Positions 54,558 through 62,721 of a DNA stretch of 64,000 nucleotides are shown here, piece after piece; position 1 is the stretch's first letter, and the number at the start of each line of letters is the position of its first letter. The stretch lies in NCBI RefSeq assembly GCF_017377855.1, contig NZ_JAFREP010000004.1, positions 124,001 to 188,000 of the forward strand, read 5' to 3'. Origin of the DNA: Acanthopleuribacter pedis (lineage in GTDB: Bacteria; Acidobacteriota; Holophagae; Acanthopleuribacterales; Acanthopleuribacteraceae). A program made the position numbers and the translations under genes. A model generated the notes under the pieces. It searched no databases. It was not told the DNA's origin and was given only the letters and a program-made list of their open reading frames with translations.

Positions 54558-55991
54558 ATGGATATGTTTGCGTCGTGTAACACCCTGATTGAACAATTGG
54601 AAAGCGGTGCCGTGACAAGCGAAGCGCTGGTCAAAGAAGCTTTGGGCGCCATTGAGGCCCGGGACGGCGAAGTCGGTGCCTTTCTCAAGGTGCATGAAGA
54701 GGCGGCCGTTACTCAAGCGCGCGATATCGACCGTCGTCGTGCCGCGGGTGAGCAGGTCGGCGCCCTTGCCGGCTTGCCAGTCGCCCTCAAGGACAATATC
54801 AATATTGAGGGCCGGCGCACGACCTGCGCTTCCAAAATCCTTGAAAACTTCACCGCGCCCTTTGACGCCACCGTGGTTACCCGACTCAAACAAGCCGACG
54901 CCGTGTTGCTCGGCAAAACCAACATGGACGAGTTTGCGATGGGCTCCTCCAGCGAATTTTCCGCGCTGGGCACGACCCGCAACCCCCACAACCTCGAACG
55001 CGTTCCCGGCGGCAGTTCCGGCGGTTCTACCGCGGCCGTCGCCGCGGGGATGGTCCCGCTCGCCTTAGGCAGTTCTACCGGCGGCTCCATTCGTCAACCC
55101 GCCGCCTTTTGTGGTGTTGTCGGGCTCAAGCCCAGTTATGGACGTGTTTCTCGCTACGGATTGGTTGCTTACGGTTCCAGCCTCGACCAAATCGGACCCG
55201 TCGCCGCCGATGTCGCCGGTGTGGCCCGTCTCTACGACGCGATTGCAGGCCCCTGCGACCGCGACGCCACCTCGGCCCAGGTCGCGCATACCCCCGCCTT
55301 CCCAGGCCTCACCGAACCCGGCGCGCCCCTTCGTATCGGTCTGCCGCGCGAGTTCCTCGACGGCGGTTTGCAACCCGAAATCCAAGCCGCGTTAAACAAC
55401 CTGGTTGCCCGCTACCGCGAGGCCGGTGCCACCATCGTCGATGTCAGCCTACCCCACACCGAATACGCCATCTCCGCCTACTACTTAATCGCCACGGCCG
55501 AGGCGAGCTCCAACCTGGCCCGTTTCGACGGGGTTCGCTATGGGTTCCGCACCCAAGAAGACGGGAATTTGCGTGACATGTACGTGCGCTCCCGATCCGA
55601 GGGGTTCGGCATGGAAGTCAAACGGCGGATCTTGTTGGGAACCTACTGTCTTTCAAGTGGTTATTACGAGGGTTATTACCTCCAGGCGCAAAAGGTTCGC
55701 ACCAAAATTATCGAAGATTTCCAAAAGGCTTTTGAACACGTCGACGTTTTGCTGGCCCCAACCACCCCAACCACCGCCTTTGCAGCAGGTGCCAAGCTCG
55801 ACGACCCTATGGCGATGTACTTGGCCGATATCTTTACCGTGACGGCCAACCTCGCCGGTATTCCGGCTTTGTCCCTGCCCGCGGGTTGTGACAACGACGG
55901 TCTGCCTATCGGCCTGCAACTGCTCGCACCCCACCTTGGCGAAAACCGGTTGCTTCAAGCGGCCTACCAAGCCGAACAGCTTCTGCGTTAA
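54558..55991 (+). CDS. gatA: Asp-tRNA(Asn)/Glu-tRNA(Gln) amidotransferase subunit A
   Basis: 477 residues, ATG 54558 (GAAGGA upstream). Amidase-signature family: LAGLPVALKDNINIEGRRTTCASKIL with the catalytic Lys, then PGGSSGGSTAAVAAGMVPLALGSSTGGSIRQPAAFCG with the Ser-cisSer-Lys triad residues, and GLKPSYGRVSRYGLVAYGSSLDQIGP. The C-terminal LLAPTTPTTAF and GIPALSLPAG are also typical. It releases ammonia from glutamine for GatB. Length is normal. It suggests that this organism makes Gln-tRNA and/or Asn-tRNA by the indirect route. Confidence 0.97.
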   Translation: MDMFASCNTLIEQLESGAVTSEALVKEALGAIEARDGEVGAFLKVHEEAAVTQARDIDRRRAAGEQVGALAGLPVALKDNINIEGRRTTCASKILENFTAPFDATVVTRLKQADAVLLGKTNMDEFAMGSSSEFSALGTTRNPHNLERVPGGSSGGSTAAVAAGMVPLALGSSTGGSIRQPAAFCGVVGLKPSYGRVSRYGLVAYGSSLDQIGPVAADVAGVARLYDAIAGPCDRDATSAQVAHTPAFPGLTEPGAPLRIGLPREFLDGGLQPEIQAALNNLVARYREAGATIVDVSLPHTEYAISAYYLIATAEASSNLARFDGVRYGFRTQEDGNLRDMYVRSRSEGFGMEVKRRILLGTYCLSSGYYEGYYLQAQKVRTKIIEDFQKAFEHVDVLLAPTTPTTAFAAGAKLDDPMAMYLADIFTVTANLAGIPALSLPAGCDNDGLPIGLQLLAPHLGENRLLQAAYQAEQLLR

Positions 55992-56205
55992 CGCGCCTGT
56001 GCCGGCTCATCGGCGTTTATGCTTGGGTTGGGTAATGATTCCGGGTGTTGGTTCGCTTGTTTGGCCGGCCTCTCCGGCGGCCTGCATCTCGGAAACCTTC
56101 GAGGACCCAGATCAAATGGTGGTGCCACAACCCTTTGATCTGGGCTGAATTCCATAAGGCCGGCATCGCCGCTAGAAGCGCCGATGGGTTGTTGTATCCG
56201 CCGGG

Positions 56206-58845
56206 TTAGATCATGTCTCTTACTTCGTCGATGAGGGCCAGCCGCTCCGGTGCCAATTGATCGATGGAGATTTTGCCTTGCTTGAGGGAAAGCGCCTCAC
56301 GAAGAGGCTGGAAACAGGTGTGGACTGCCTCGTGTTCCAGCAATTCCGTTACCGTGTCGTCGCGACCCGCGCGCGCTAAGCAGAAAAAACCCTGTAGGAT
56401 GAAATGGCGCATTGTCTGTAAATCGGAGCCGCGTATCAACGTCGGTAGGTAATCAAGCAAACTCGGCAACACCTCGGACCAGGGATAAGGATTGTCGCCC
56501 GTCATTTTGAGGAACGCTTCGCGGCAGAGGGGTTCCTCCGGCGACAGTTTCAGCGCCATGATGAAGTACTCCATGGCTCGGGCGCGACGACCACCGCCAA
56601 TCAATAAAGAGCCGAGATCCAAGTAATAAAGGCCGCTTTCACCCGCGTGCTCAATCGCTTGCATCAGGCTGTCTTCCGCCTGTTGCGGTCGCTGGAGTGG
56701 GCCGCGGTAGAGAAGGCCCAGGTTGGCGTGGGCTAGGGCGAGTGTTTTGTCGGCATCCACCGCGCGGTGGAACGCGTGTTCCGCGTAGGCGGCGCGGTCC
56801 ATGCGTTCACCACACAAGACGCCCAGGTTGTTCCAGGGTAACGCCGATTGATTGCGCCAACGCAGCGTGCGCCGGAAAGCGTGTTCCGCGTTTTCGATCT
56901 GACCCATTTCGGCCAAGGCAATGCCCAGGTTGTTCCAGGCGGTGAAAAAGTTTTCTCGTAGGTCGATAGCCTGTCCGTAGGCTTCTTCCGCCTCCTCGTA
57001 GCGGCCGAGATGAAAGGCGTAGAGATTTCCCATTAAAAACCAATAAATGGGTTCGCGGTCGCCTTTTTCAAGTGCCTTTTCCGCGTGTTCCTCGGCGCGG
57101 TCGAAACGGCCGAAACAGGCGGCATAAAGCCTGGCCAAGTTGGCGTGGGCCAGGGCGTAATGGTCGTCATGGGAACAGGCGCTTTGATAGGCTTCCAGTG
57201 CTTCTTCCGGCAAACCCCGTTCCTCACATAGCGCGCCCAGCCAATTCCACAGCCGCGCGTCTTCCGGGAAGGCGGCAAGCGCGCGACGGCAGGTCGCTTC
57301 GGCAAGGGGGAGCGCTTGCAATTGCCGTAAAACCAGAACGGCGTCACTCCAGGCTGAAGCCTCGGGATGTTCGCCGTAAACCCGTTCAATTAAGGGGCCG
57401 ACCCAGCGTGAAAACCACGCGGCGGTTTCGGCCGCCTCAACCGGACGGTCTTCTCGTACATGGTCCGGCAAGTTTTGGGTCAAATCGGCTTCCAGCATTT
57501 GGAACCGTCGGCTGCTTTCGTCATCGCGAAAAGGTCGGGCGACCAAACCGCGCCGTTTTGGGGATCCGAGGCAACCACCGAAGGCGTTGTAGTAGGCGAA
57601 ACGCATCGCGCGTGGTTGTTCCGGTTTCCAATCGTTGGCGGGTGCGGGCGCTTGGGCGCCGATCAACAGGGATGGCCGATAGAAAAGATCCATAAAATCA
57701 ACTAGATCCGTGACCTTGGTGTAATTTTGACGGTCGTAACGGGCCAGGTAGAAGAGGTTGTAAAACCGTTCGACGAGTTGGTACGTTTTGCGCTTTTCCG
57801 AGCCGCCTACTTCCTCGATGTAACCTTCCTCGGTCAATCGTTTGATCTGGGCACTGACATAATTGGAGGGTTTGCGCAGTTGCCGGGTTAGCGGACCCAC
57901 GCCCACCGGCCGCCAGTGGCGGGCAATGGCGTCGAAGGTTCGGCGCACAAGGGGTTTAAGGCGACGGATACGATTTTTGTAATCGGCGCCTAAATCATCA
58001 TATAAACGCTCTAAATCACCGAGGACGTCGCGACTTTCGCCGCGGTGCCAAATGCGGAACACCTGGCGCAACAAACGCGGGTTTCCACCGCAGAGCACCC
58101 GGAGGGTATGAAACCGTTGCGGTTCTTCCTTTATGAGGGCTTGAACCGCCTCACTTTTGTAAAAACCGGCCCACTTGCGGAAGGCTTGCTGGGCGAGGTC
58201 GCGGCGAAAGGGATCGAGATGGACAAAACGGAATACGTCGTAAAAAACCCCGTCCATGTCGGTAACTGCTTTGAAATAAGCGGGGGCCGCGGCCACAACA
58301 TAAAGCTCGGCATGTTGGACCAGGTGTTCACGGAATTGCCACGCATCTTGCTCGTTCATGAAGGCCCGTGCGATTTGGTCGAAGGAATCCACCAGCAACA
58401 ACACCTTTTTGCCAAGTACATCTTGGGACAGCTTAAAAAACAACGCGCGCGCTTTTTTGGCGAGTTGTTTTCCGCCTTCTTCAAGCAAACGATCCGCGTG
58501 GTCGTTGACCAAACCGGCGGATTCAGTCAAACACCGAATGGCGGTTAACCAAAAATCGGCGTGATCGCCAATGGCGTTGGGCTCTTCAGGGAAAAGGACC
58601 GGCAACCAGTCGGCCTGTAGTTGGGGATCGGCTTCAACGCCGTATTTCAATGCCCACAGCAGGGAGGTTTTGCCCAGGCCGGCGGGACCCAACAGGAGAA
58701 TCGGGGGGCGTTCGTGGACAGGCCGCTGTTCTTTAAGCGGCAGCAAAATTTGTTCGAGGTAATGCTCGCGTCCAACCAGCTCCTCTAGTAAGACGTGCCG
58801 GGGCACGCTATCGGGGTGGTGAAGTTGGAAGTGGCACATATCCAT
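56206..58845 (-). CDS. STAND-like AAA ATPase with winged helix and C-terminal TPR repeats
   Basis: 879 residues from ATG 58845 (GGAG 9 nt upstream); ATG 58869 or 58860 are alternatives. Residues ~20-290 form an ATPase: LVGREHYLEQIL (VGRE-type entry), LLGPAGLGKTSLLWAL (Walker A), KKVLLLVDSFDQI (Walker B). Residues ~300-370 look like a winged helix (GPLTRQLRKPSNYVSAQIKRLTEEGYIEEVGG). From ~480 on there are about eight TPR units (for example AWNNLGIALAEMGQIENAEHAFRRTL and ALAHANLGLLYRGPLQRPQQAEDSL). Such NTPase-TPR proteins act as signal-sensing switches in regulation or defence. No effector domain is visible and neighbours give no clue. Confidence 0.82.
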   Translation of the reverse strand: MDMCHFQLHHPDSVPRHVLLEELVGREHYLEQILLPLKEQRPVHERPPILLLGPAGLGKTSLLWALKYGVEADPQLQADWLPVLFPEEPNAIGDHADFWLTAIRCLTESAGLVNDHADRLLEEGGKQLAKKARALFFKLSQDVLGKKVLLLVDSFDQIARAFMNEQDAWQFREHLVQHAELYVVAAAPAYFKAVTDMDGVFYDVFRFVHLDPFRRDLAQQAFRKWAGFYKSEAVQALIKEEPQRFHTLRVLCGGNPRLLRQVFRIWHRGESRDVLGDLERLYDDLGADYKNRIRRLKPLVRRTFDAIARHWRPVGVGPLTRQLRKPSNYVSAQIKRLTEEGYIEEVGGSEKRKTYQLVERFYNLFYLARYDRQNYTKVTDLVDFMDLFYRPSLLIGAQAPAPANDWKPEQPRAMRFAYYNAFGGCLGSPKRRGLVARPFRDDESSRRFQMLEADLTQNLPDHVREDRPVEAAETAAWFSRWVGPLIERVYGEHPEASAWSDAVLVLRQLQALPLAEATCRRALAAFPEDARLWNWLGALCEERGLPEEALEAYQSACSHDDHYALAHANLARLYAACFGRFDRAEEHAEKALEKGDREPIYWFLMGNLYAFHLGRYEEAEEAYGQAIDLRENFFTAWNNLGIALAEMGQIENAEHAFRRTLRWRNQSALPWNNLGVLCGERMDRAAYAEHAFHRAVDADKTLALAHANLGLLYRGPLQRPQQAEDSLMQAIEHAGESGLYYLDLGSLLIGGGRRARAMEYFIMALKLSPEEPLCREAFLKMTGDNPYPWSEVLPSLLDYLPTLIRGSDLQTMRHFILQGFFCLARAGRDDTVTELLEHEAVHTCFQPLREALSLKQGKISIDQLAPERLALIDEVRDMI

Positions 58846-58869
58846 GGGAAGGATCTCCATACAACACAA

Positions 58870-59193
58870 TGAGCCGGCATCAATGACGGGCCGTAAGGAA
58901 TCTTGCCCGCTTGGTTCCCGTCACGAGGCGTTAGCACCAACGCGGCGCGTGGAAAAGGGAACAGCCACGCGCGCGACAGCCGAGCGTCGTGGAGAAAGTG
59001 CGAGGACTGGTTCAAGGAACAGAGATAAACGGGGTGATTCTTTACTCAGCTTACCTCTTACACGTAATTGACACAATAAGTGTGATGCAAAATCAATATT
59101 TGAAGGCAATTTCATGATGCAACGGTTCTTTTCGCAACAGTTCTGTTGCAAAAGAACTGATTAAACGCCAAAAGATCTCAAAAGACAACTTCT
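58870..59193. other. Intergenic region, nothing assigned
   Basis: 324 bp between two minus-strand genes. A small inverted repeat CACAATAAGTGTG lies near 59070-59090. No credible coding frame, promoter or RNA. Confidence 0.45.
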
Positions 59194-59700
59194 TTATTGC
59201 GATTGGTCGGAAAGTGGGAAGCTTTGGTCGAAATAGCGGGTTCCCGCCCGGGAGGCTTTTGGGTGATCCTGTCGGATTTGGAAGCTGTACATCAAAATGC
59301 CCGCCGCCACGGCAACGTTTAAAGAAGGGATCCCGCCCCATTGAGGGATGGACACAATGCGATCACAAAAGGGTACCGCGTCGGCCAAACCGCGTCCCTC
59401 GTTACCCAGGATAAAGGCAACGTCGTTGGGGAAGGGAGCCTCGGTTAAACACTCGCCGCCGATTTCCAGGCCGCAAATCGCAAAATGTTCGGCGCGACAG
59501 GCTTCAACCGCCGCGGGAAGGTTGAAAAAGTGGCGTCGTTTCAGCGCTTGAAAGGTGCCTTGCGCGCCGGTTGCTTTCACCCTTTGACGGCCGACGATGA
59601 GCAGCTCATCGCAGCCAAAGGCATAGGCGGATCGCGCAATCATGCCGACATTATTATCTTTCTCTACATTAAATAAAATGATCTTAAAACGTCGTTTCAT
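59194..59700 (-). CDS. SpoU/TrmH-family RNA 2'-O-methyltransferase
   Basis: 168 residues. SPOUT knot motifs: NVEKDNNVGMIARSAYAFGCDELLIVG (motif 1, with N and R of the active site), DVAFILGNEGRGL (motif 2) and IPQWGGIPSLNVAVAAGILMY (motif 3). It lacks an N-terminal substrate-binding domain, so it is a minimal TrmL-like or related methyltransferase using S-adenosylmethionine. The RNA substrate (tRNA wobble or rRNA) cannot be decided from sequence. The C-terminal ~25 residues are a basic tail. Confidence 0.9.
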   Translation of the reverse strand: MKRRFKIILFNVEKDNNVGMIARSAYAFGCDELLIVGRQRVKATGAQGTFQALKRRHFFNLPAAVEACRAEHFAICGLEIGGECLTEAPFPNDVAFILGNEGRGLADAVPFCDRIVSIPQWGGIPSLNVAVAAGILMYSFQIRQDHPKASRAGTRYFDQSFPLSDQSQ

Positions 59701-59864
59701 CTACCACCACCCTCGCGGCCCATCATACATCAAGGATGTCGGAGGGCGTTTTGGTGAAGTGGTTCTTCAAGTGAGTTGATCAGGGGGACGGCTTCATCCG
59801 CCGCTGGGGTGCTTTTTATGGGCGCCCGCGCTCGGTCGCTATCCTGGCCGGCCGAAGCAAAAAA

Positions 59865-59886
59865 AACCCCGCCGTGTGGCGGGGTT
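59865..59886 (-). terminator. Rho-independent terminator of the hsp20 operon
   Basis: Stem AACCCCGCC / GGCGGGGTT (9 pairs) with loop GTGT; on the minus strand it is followed by a run of T residues. It lies ~115 bp after the second hsp20 stop codon. Confidence 0.88.
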
Positions 59887-60000
59887 GGGGTGCCGAAGAA
59901 AACCAATCTCGCGGGAGCCGCGAGAAATGTGCTGAAGGTCAGGGTCTGTGGCGCATTTCTGATAAGCAATGCGGCCAAGGAGAGAGGAATTTGTGAGGGG

Positions 60001-60420
60001 TTAGTTGCCTTTTACGGCGATGCGAACGGGTTTGGCGGTTTCACGTGGAACCATGGTTAGGGTCAAGATGCCCGCGTCGAGTTTGGCTTCGATTGAGGAC
60101 GGGTCGTATTGTTGTGGGATTTTAAAACTCGCCTCGTAACGGTTGCGCCCAAACTCGCCGTAGACCTTGCGGTAGCCCTCAAACCCAAGTTCTGGGGTTT
60201 GTGCTTTGAGGGTTAAGCGTTCGTTTTCTACTTCAATTTCCAATGCCTCCGCTGAAATGCCGGGCATGATCGCGGTGAAGACCAGTTGTTCGTCCTTGCG
60301 ATCAAAGCGGTGGCGCGGTACCACGGCGGGTGTCCTTTGATCGGCGGCCGCCTTGGCGGGCTGGGTGGTCGTGGGCTTGGCTAACGATTGGGACTCTTTT
60401 TCTAAGGTAGCGGTCGTCAT
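60001..60420 (-). CDS. Hsp20/alpha-crystallin small heat-shock protein
   Basis: 139 residues, second gene of an hsp20 pair, 21 nt after the first. A short Lys/Ala/Thr N-terminal arm precedes the alpha-crystallin domain: DRKDEQLVFTAIMPGISAEALEIEVENERLTLKAQ and later YEASFKIPQQYDPSSIEAKLDAGILTLTMVPRE, with the conserved A-x-L-x-x-G-I-L-T. It holds unfolded proteins in the cytoplasm without ATP. Confidence 0.93.
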   Translation of the reverse strand: MTTATLEKESQSLAKPTTTQPAKAAADQRTPAVVPRHRFDRKDEQLVFTAIMPGISAEALEIEVENERLTLKAQTPELGFEGYRKVYGEFGRNRYEASFKIPQQYDPSSIEAKLDAGILTLTMVPRETAKPVRIAVKGN

Positions 60421-60441
60421 GGTGATACCTCCTTGCTCAGC

Positions 60442-60858
60442 TTAAGCAACGTTGACTTGAATGCGTTTGGGTTTGTCTTCTTCGCGTCTTTCCAGGGCGA
60501 TGGTTAAGCGGCCGTTTTGCAATTCGGCGGAAACCTGATCCTCGCGAATGCGGAAGGGAAGGTTGACCACGCGTTGGAAGTCGCCAAGGGAAAGCGGGTT
60601 TTTTTGATCGGAAGGAATGCGTCCCGCCAGGTGGAGTTTGTTGCCGTCCACGGAGATGTCCAGGTGTTCGGCGCGCCATCCAGGAACTTCCGCCACGACC
60701 CTGGCGCCTTCATCAGCAAGGTAAAGATTGACGGGGTGCGCGGCAGCGCGTCCCGCTTGCTGGAAGGCGGGGAAGCGGCGGTTCAATTCACGGTCGAAGA
60801 AGTCAAAGTCGAATGAAGAGACCCAGTGTCTGGGGAAAGCGTCAAAGAGCTGAAGCAT
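60442..60858 (-). CDS. Hsp20/alpha-crystallin small heat-shock protein
   Basis: 138 residues, first gene of the hsp20 pair. Phe-rich N-terminal arm (LFDAFPRHWVSSFDFDFFDREL) then an alpha-crystallin domain with ARVVAEVPGWRAEHLDISVDGNKLHLAGR and VNLPFRIREDQVSAELQNGRLTIALERRE. It differs clearly from its neighbour, so the pair is not a recent duplication and may form mixed oligomers. A strong sigma-70 promoter lies upstream. Confidence 0.93.
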   Translation of the reverse strand: MLQLFDAFPRHWVSSFDFDFFDRELNRRFPAFQQAGRAAAHPVNLYLADEGARVVAEVPGWRAEHLDISVDGNKLHLAGRIPSDQKNPLSLGDFQRVVNLPFRIREDQVSAELQNGRLTIALERREEDKPKRIQVNVA

Positions 60859-60905
60859 GTGGTGCCTCCTTGTGTTCTAGGCCCTTGGGCCGTCTGTCAC
60901 GGTGA

Positions 60906-60934
60906 ATAATATAACCTGACTTTGATGATGTCAA
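60906..60934 (-). promoter_or_regulatory. Sigma-70 promoter of the hsp20 pair
   Basis: On the minus strand TTGACA (60934-60929), a 17-bp spacer and TATTAT (60911-60906), ~48 bp before the ATG of the first hsp20 gene. No CIRCE or sigma-32-type element was seen. A GGCCCAAGGGCC palindrome lies between the promoter and the gene. Confidence 0.85.
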
Positions 60935-61059
60935 GTTTTGTGAAGAAAAAATTTAAAAAATTATTCAGTTAATTTGAGTCTTATGCGCTCATGTTTTGAA
61001 AGAGGTGCTCGTTTTTTGAGTGAGTTAGGCTCATATTTCTGTAAGTGGGCAAGAAAAAA

Positions 61060-61093
61060 CCCCTCGCGAGCCGCGCATTGCGGATCGGAGGGG
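61060..61093. terminator. Hairpin terminator after msrB
   Basis: Arms CCCCTC (61060-61065) and GAGGGG (61088-61093) with inner CCGC/GCGG pairing; T-rich on the minus strand (complement of AAAAAA at 61054-61059) and GTTTTTG follows on the + strand, so it can work both ways. Confidence 0.75.
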
Positions 61094-61170
61094 CTTGTTT
61101 TTGTCGTGTTGACTGAAATGGGGCCGGTGCCTCGCTTCACCTATATAAGTAGGAACAGGACTGCTTTCGG

Positions 61171-61575
61171 CTAGGTATCACCTTTAAACTTGAGTGAGGC
61201 GCTGTTAATGCAGTAACGCAAACCGGTGGGTTTGGGGCCGTCGTTAAAAACGTGACCGAGATGCGCGTCGCATTTCGCACACAAGACCTCGGTGCGCACC
61301 ATCCCAAAACCCATGTCGGTTTCGGTGGCGATGTTTTCCTTGATCGCCGGCTGCCAAAACGACGGCCAGCCGGAACCGGAGTTGTATTTTTCGTCGGAGC
61401 GGAACAGTTCCGTCTCGCAACATACGCAGGTATAGACGCCGCGGCCTTTATGGTCATGGTACTTGCCGGTAAAAGCCCGCTCCGTGCCTTTCTTGCGGGT
61501 GATGTAATAGGTTTCGGGATCAAGCTGAGCTTGCCATTCGGCTTCGCTTTTAACAACTTTTGGTGAATCGGACAT
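61171..61575 (-). CDS. msrB: Peptide methionine-R-sulfoxide reductase MsrB
   Basis: 134 residues. All MsrB marks are present: zinc pairs CVCC and [19 protein letters not shown]-equivalent [23 protein letters not shown] with the catalytic Cys in RYCINS. No signal peptide, so cytoplasmic repair of methionine-R-sulfoxide. It is a single-domain protein, not fused to MsrA. Spaced apart from the hsp20 genes by a terminator. Confidence 0.97.
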   Translation of the reverse strand: MSDSPKVVKSEAEWQAQLDPETYYITRKKGTERAFTGKYHDHKGRGVYTCVCCETELFRSDEKYNSGSGWPSFWQPAIKENIATETDMGFGMVRTEVLCAKCDAHLGHVFNDGPKPTGLRYCINSASLKFKGDT

Positions 61576-62283
61576 GAGCGGACCTCCTCTGGTGAAGTAA
61601 GCGTGCTTGCATGCTGTGGCTGGTTTTTGCCGGCACGGATTCTAACGGGGCGCCAAAACGGGGTGAGCGTTGCATGAAGGAACGGCTGGATGATTGAGAA
61701 AGCATGTCTCGGCGTTCAGGTCGGCGTTGTTCAAGCATACCGCCAATCGGTGGCCGTCCAAGCACCCGCAATGTAACAAACAGCACAAACACCCCGCTCT
61801 ATTTCACGGGGTCTCGCTTCCCGCTTGCGCATCATGGACAATGCCGGCCGCTTGAGAAGGTAAAGGGAAAAGATAGGGCGAAAAAAATGTAACCCGGTGA
61901 ATTTTTAACCTGTCGTTTCCTAAGTGAAGGTTTGGTAAGCGTTTGCGCCTGAACCAACCAGATTCCATCAAAACAAACCCATTGAACTGCGAGGTGGTAA
62001 GGTGCCCGATCTAAATGGCTTAGGTTGGATAGTGCCGTTTTCGAAAATCAAAACCGTGAGGTAGTCGGCATTTGACTTGTCTTTTTGCCGGCCTTATCTT
62101 TACTTTTTGATAGCGAATTCTTAAAATCAATCGTCGCGTTTGACGCATTCCACCCGTTCCGACCTAAACCACAATCCCTATTCATCGTCGAAGCTTCTTT
62201 CCCGCGGCTTGATCCCGGTTTTTCAAACCCTTGTCGGATCCCACGCGGGGGCGTCTCTTCCAGTTTCCTGAGTTTTGGCCGCC
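61576..62283. other. Intergenic region, nothing assigned
   Basis: About 700 bp between divergent genes. It must contain control signals for msrB and probably for the TonB receptor operon, but no clear promoter, Zur/Fur-like box or RNA could be supported. Confidence 0.5.
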
Positions 62284-62721
62284 ATGCTGTCTCGTCCTTT
62301 TCCAACAACGCTTCGGCTGTTGTTGTCCTTGTCGCTTTTGTTACCTCATCTCCTCGAGAAGGGGTTTCATCTCGATGAACACACCCATTTTTGTCCAAGC
62401 GACCAGGCATTCACGTTTCATGCTGAAGCCGAGCAGGCCGATGCTTCGACGAATTTCGGTTTTTATCAATCCGAAATAGGCAACGCGCACCTGCACGAAC
62501 GTTGTGCGATCTGCCACCTAGCGCCTCATTGGGCCGGTACCGCGCCAACAGTTGCCTACCTACCGGCTCAATCATCCGCGGCCCGCTTGGGCACGGCGTC
62601 CTGCCGGAAGATCCTCAAAAGATCTAACTTCCGTTCACGGGCACCCCCTGCTGATTTTCCGTCTTTTTTACTCGTGAAAATCAGAACATTAGGAGAACAC
62701 CATGTCCTTATTTCATCGTAA
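62284..62721 (+). CDS. Small putative exported metal-ligand-rich protein
   Basis: 145 residues from ATG 62284 (ATG 62275 is an alternative). Hydrophobic N-terminus (LRLLLSLSLLLPHLL) like a signal sequence, then DEHTHFCPSDQAFTFHAEAEQ and ERCAICHLAPH, rich in Cys and His. Such short CxxC/His proteins often precede zinc- or copper-linked TonB receptors. The 3' end overlaps the TonB receptor start by 20 nt. The C-terminal ~45 residues look less protein-like, so the gene could be shorter or untranslated. Confidence 0.5.
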   Translation: MLSRPFPTTLRLLLSLSLLLPHLLEKGFHLDEHTHFCPSDQAFTFHAEAEQADASTNFGFYQSEIGNAHLHERCAICHLAPHWAGTAPTVAYLPAQSSAARLGTASCRKILKRSNFRSRAPPADFPSFLLVKIRTLGEHHVLISS

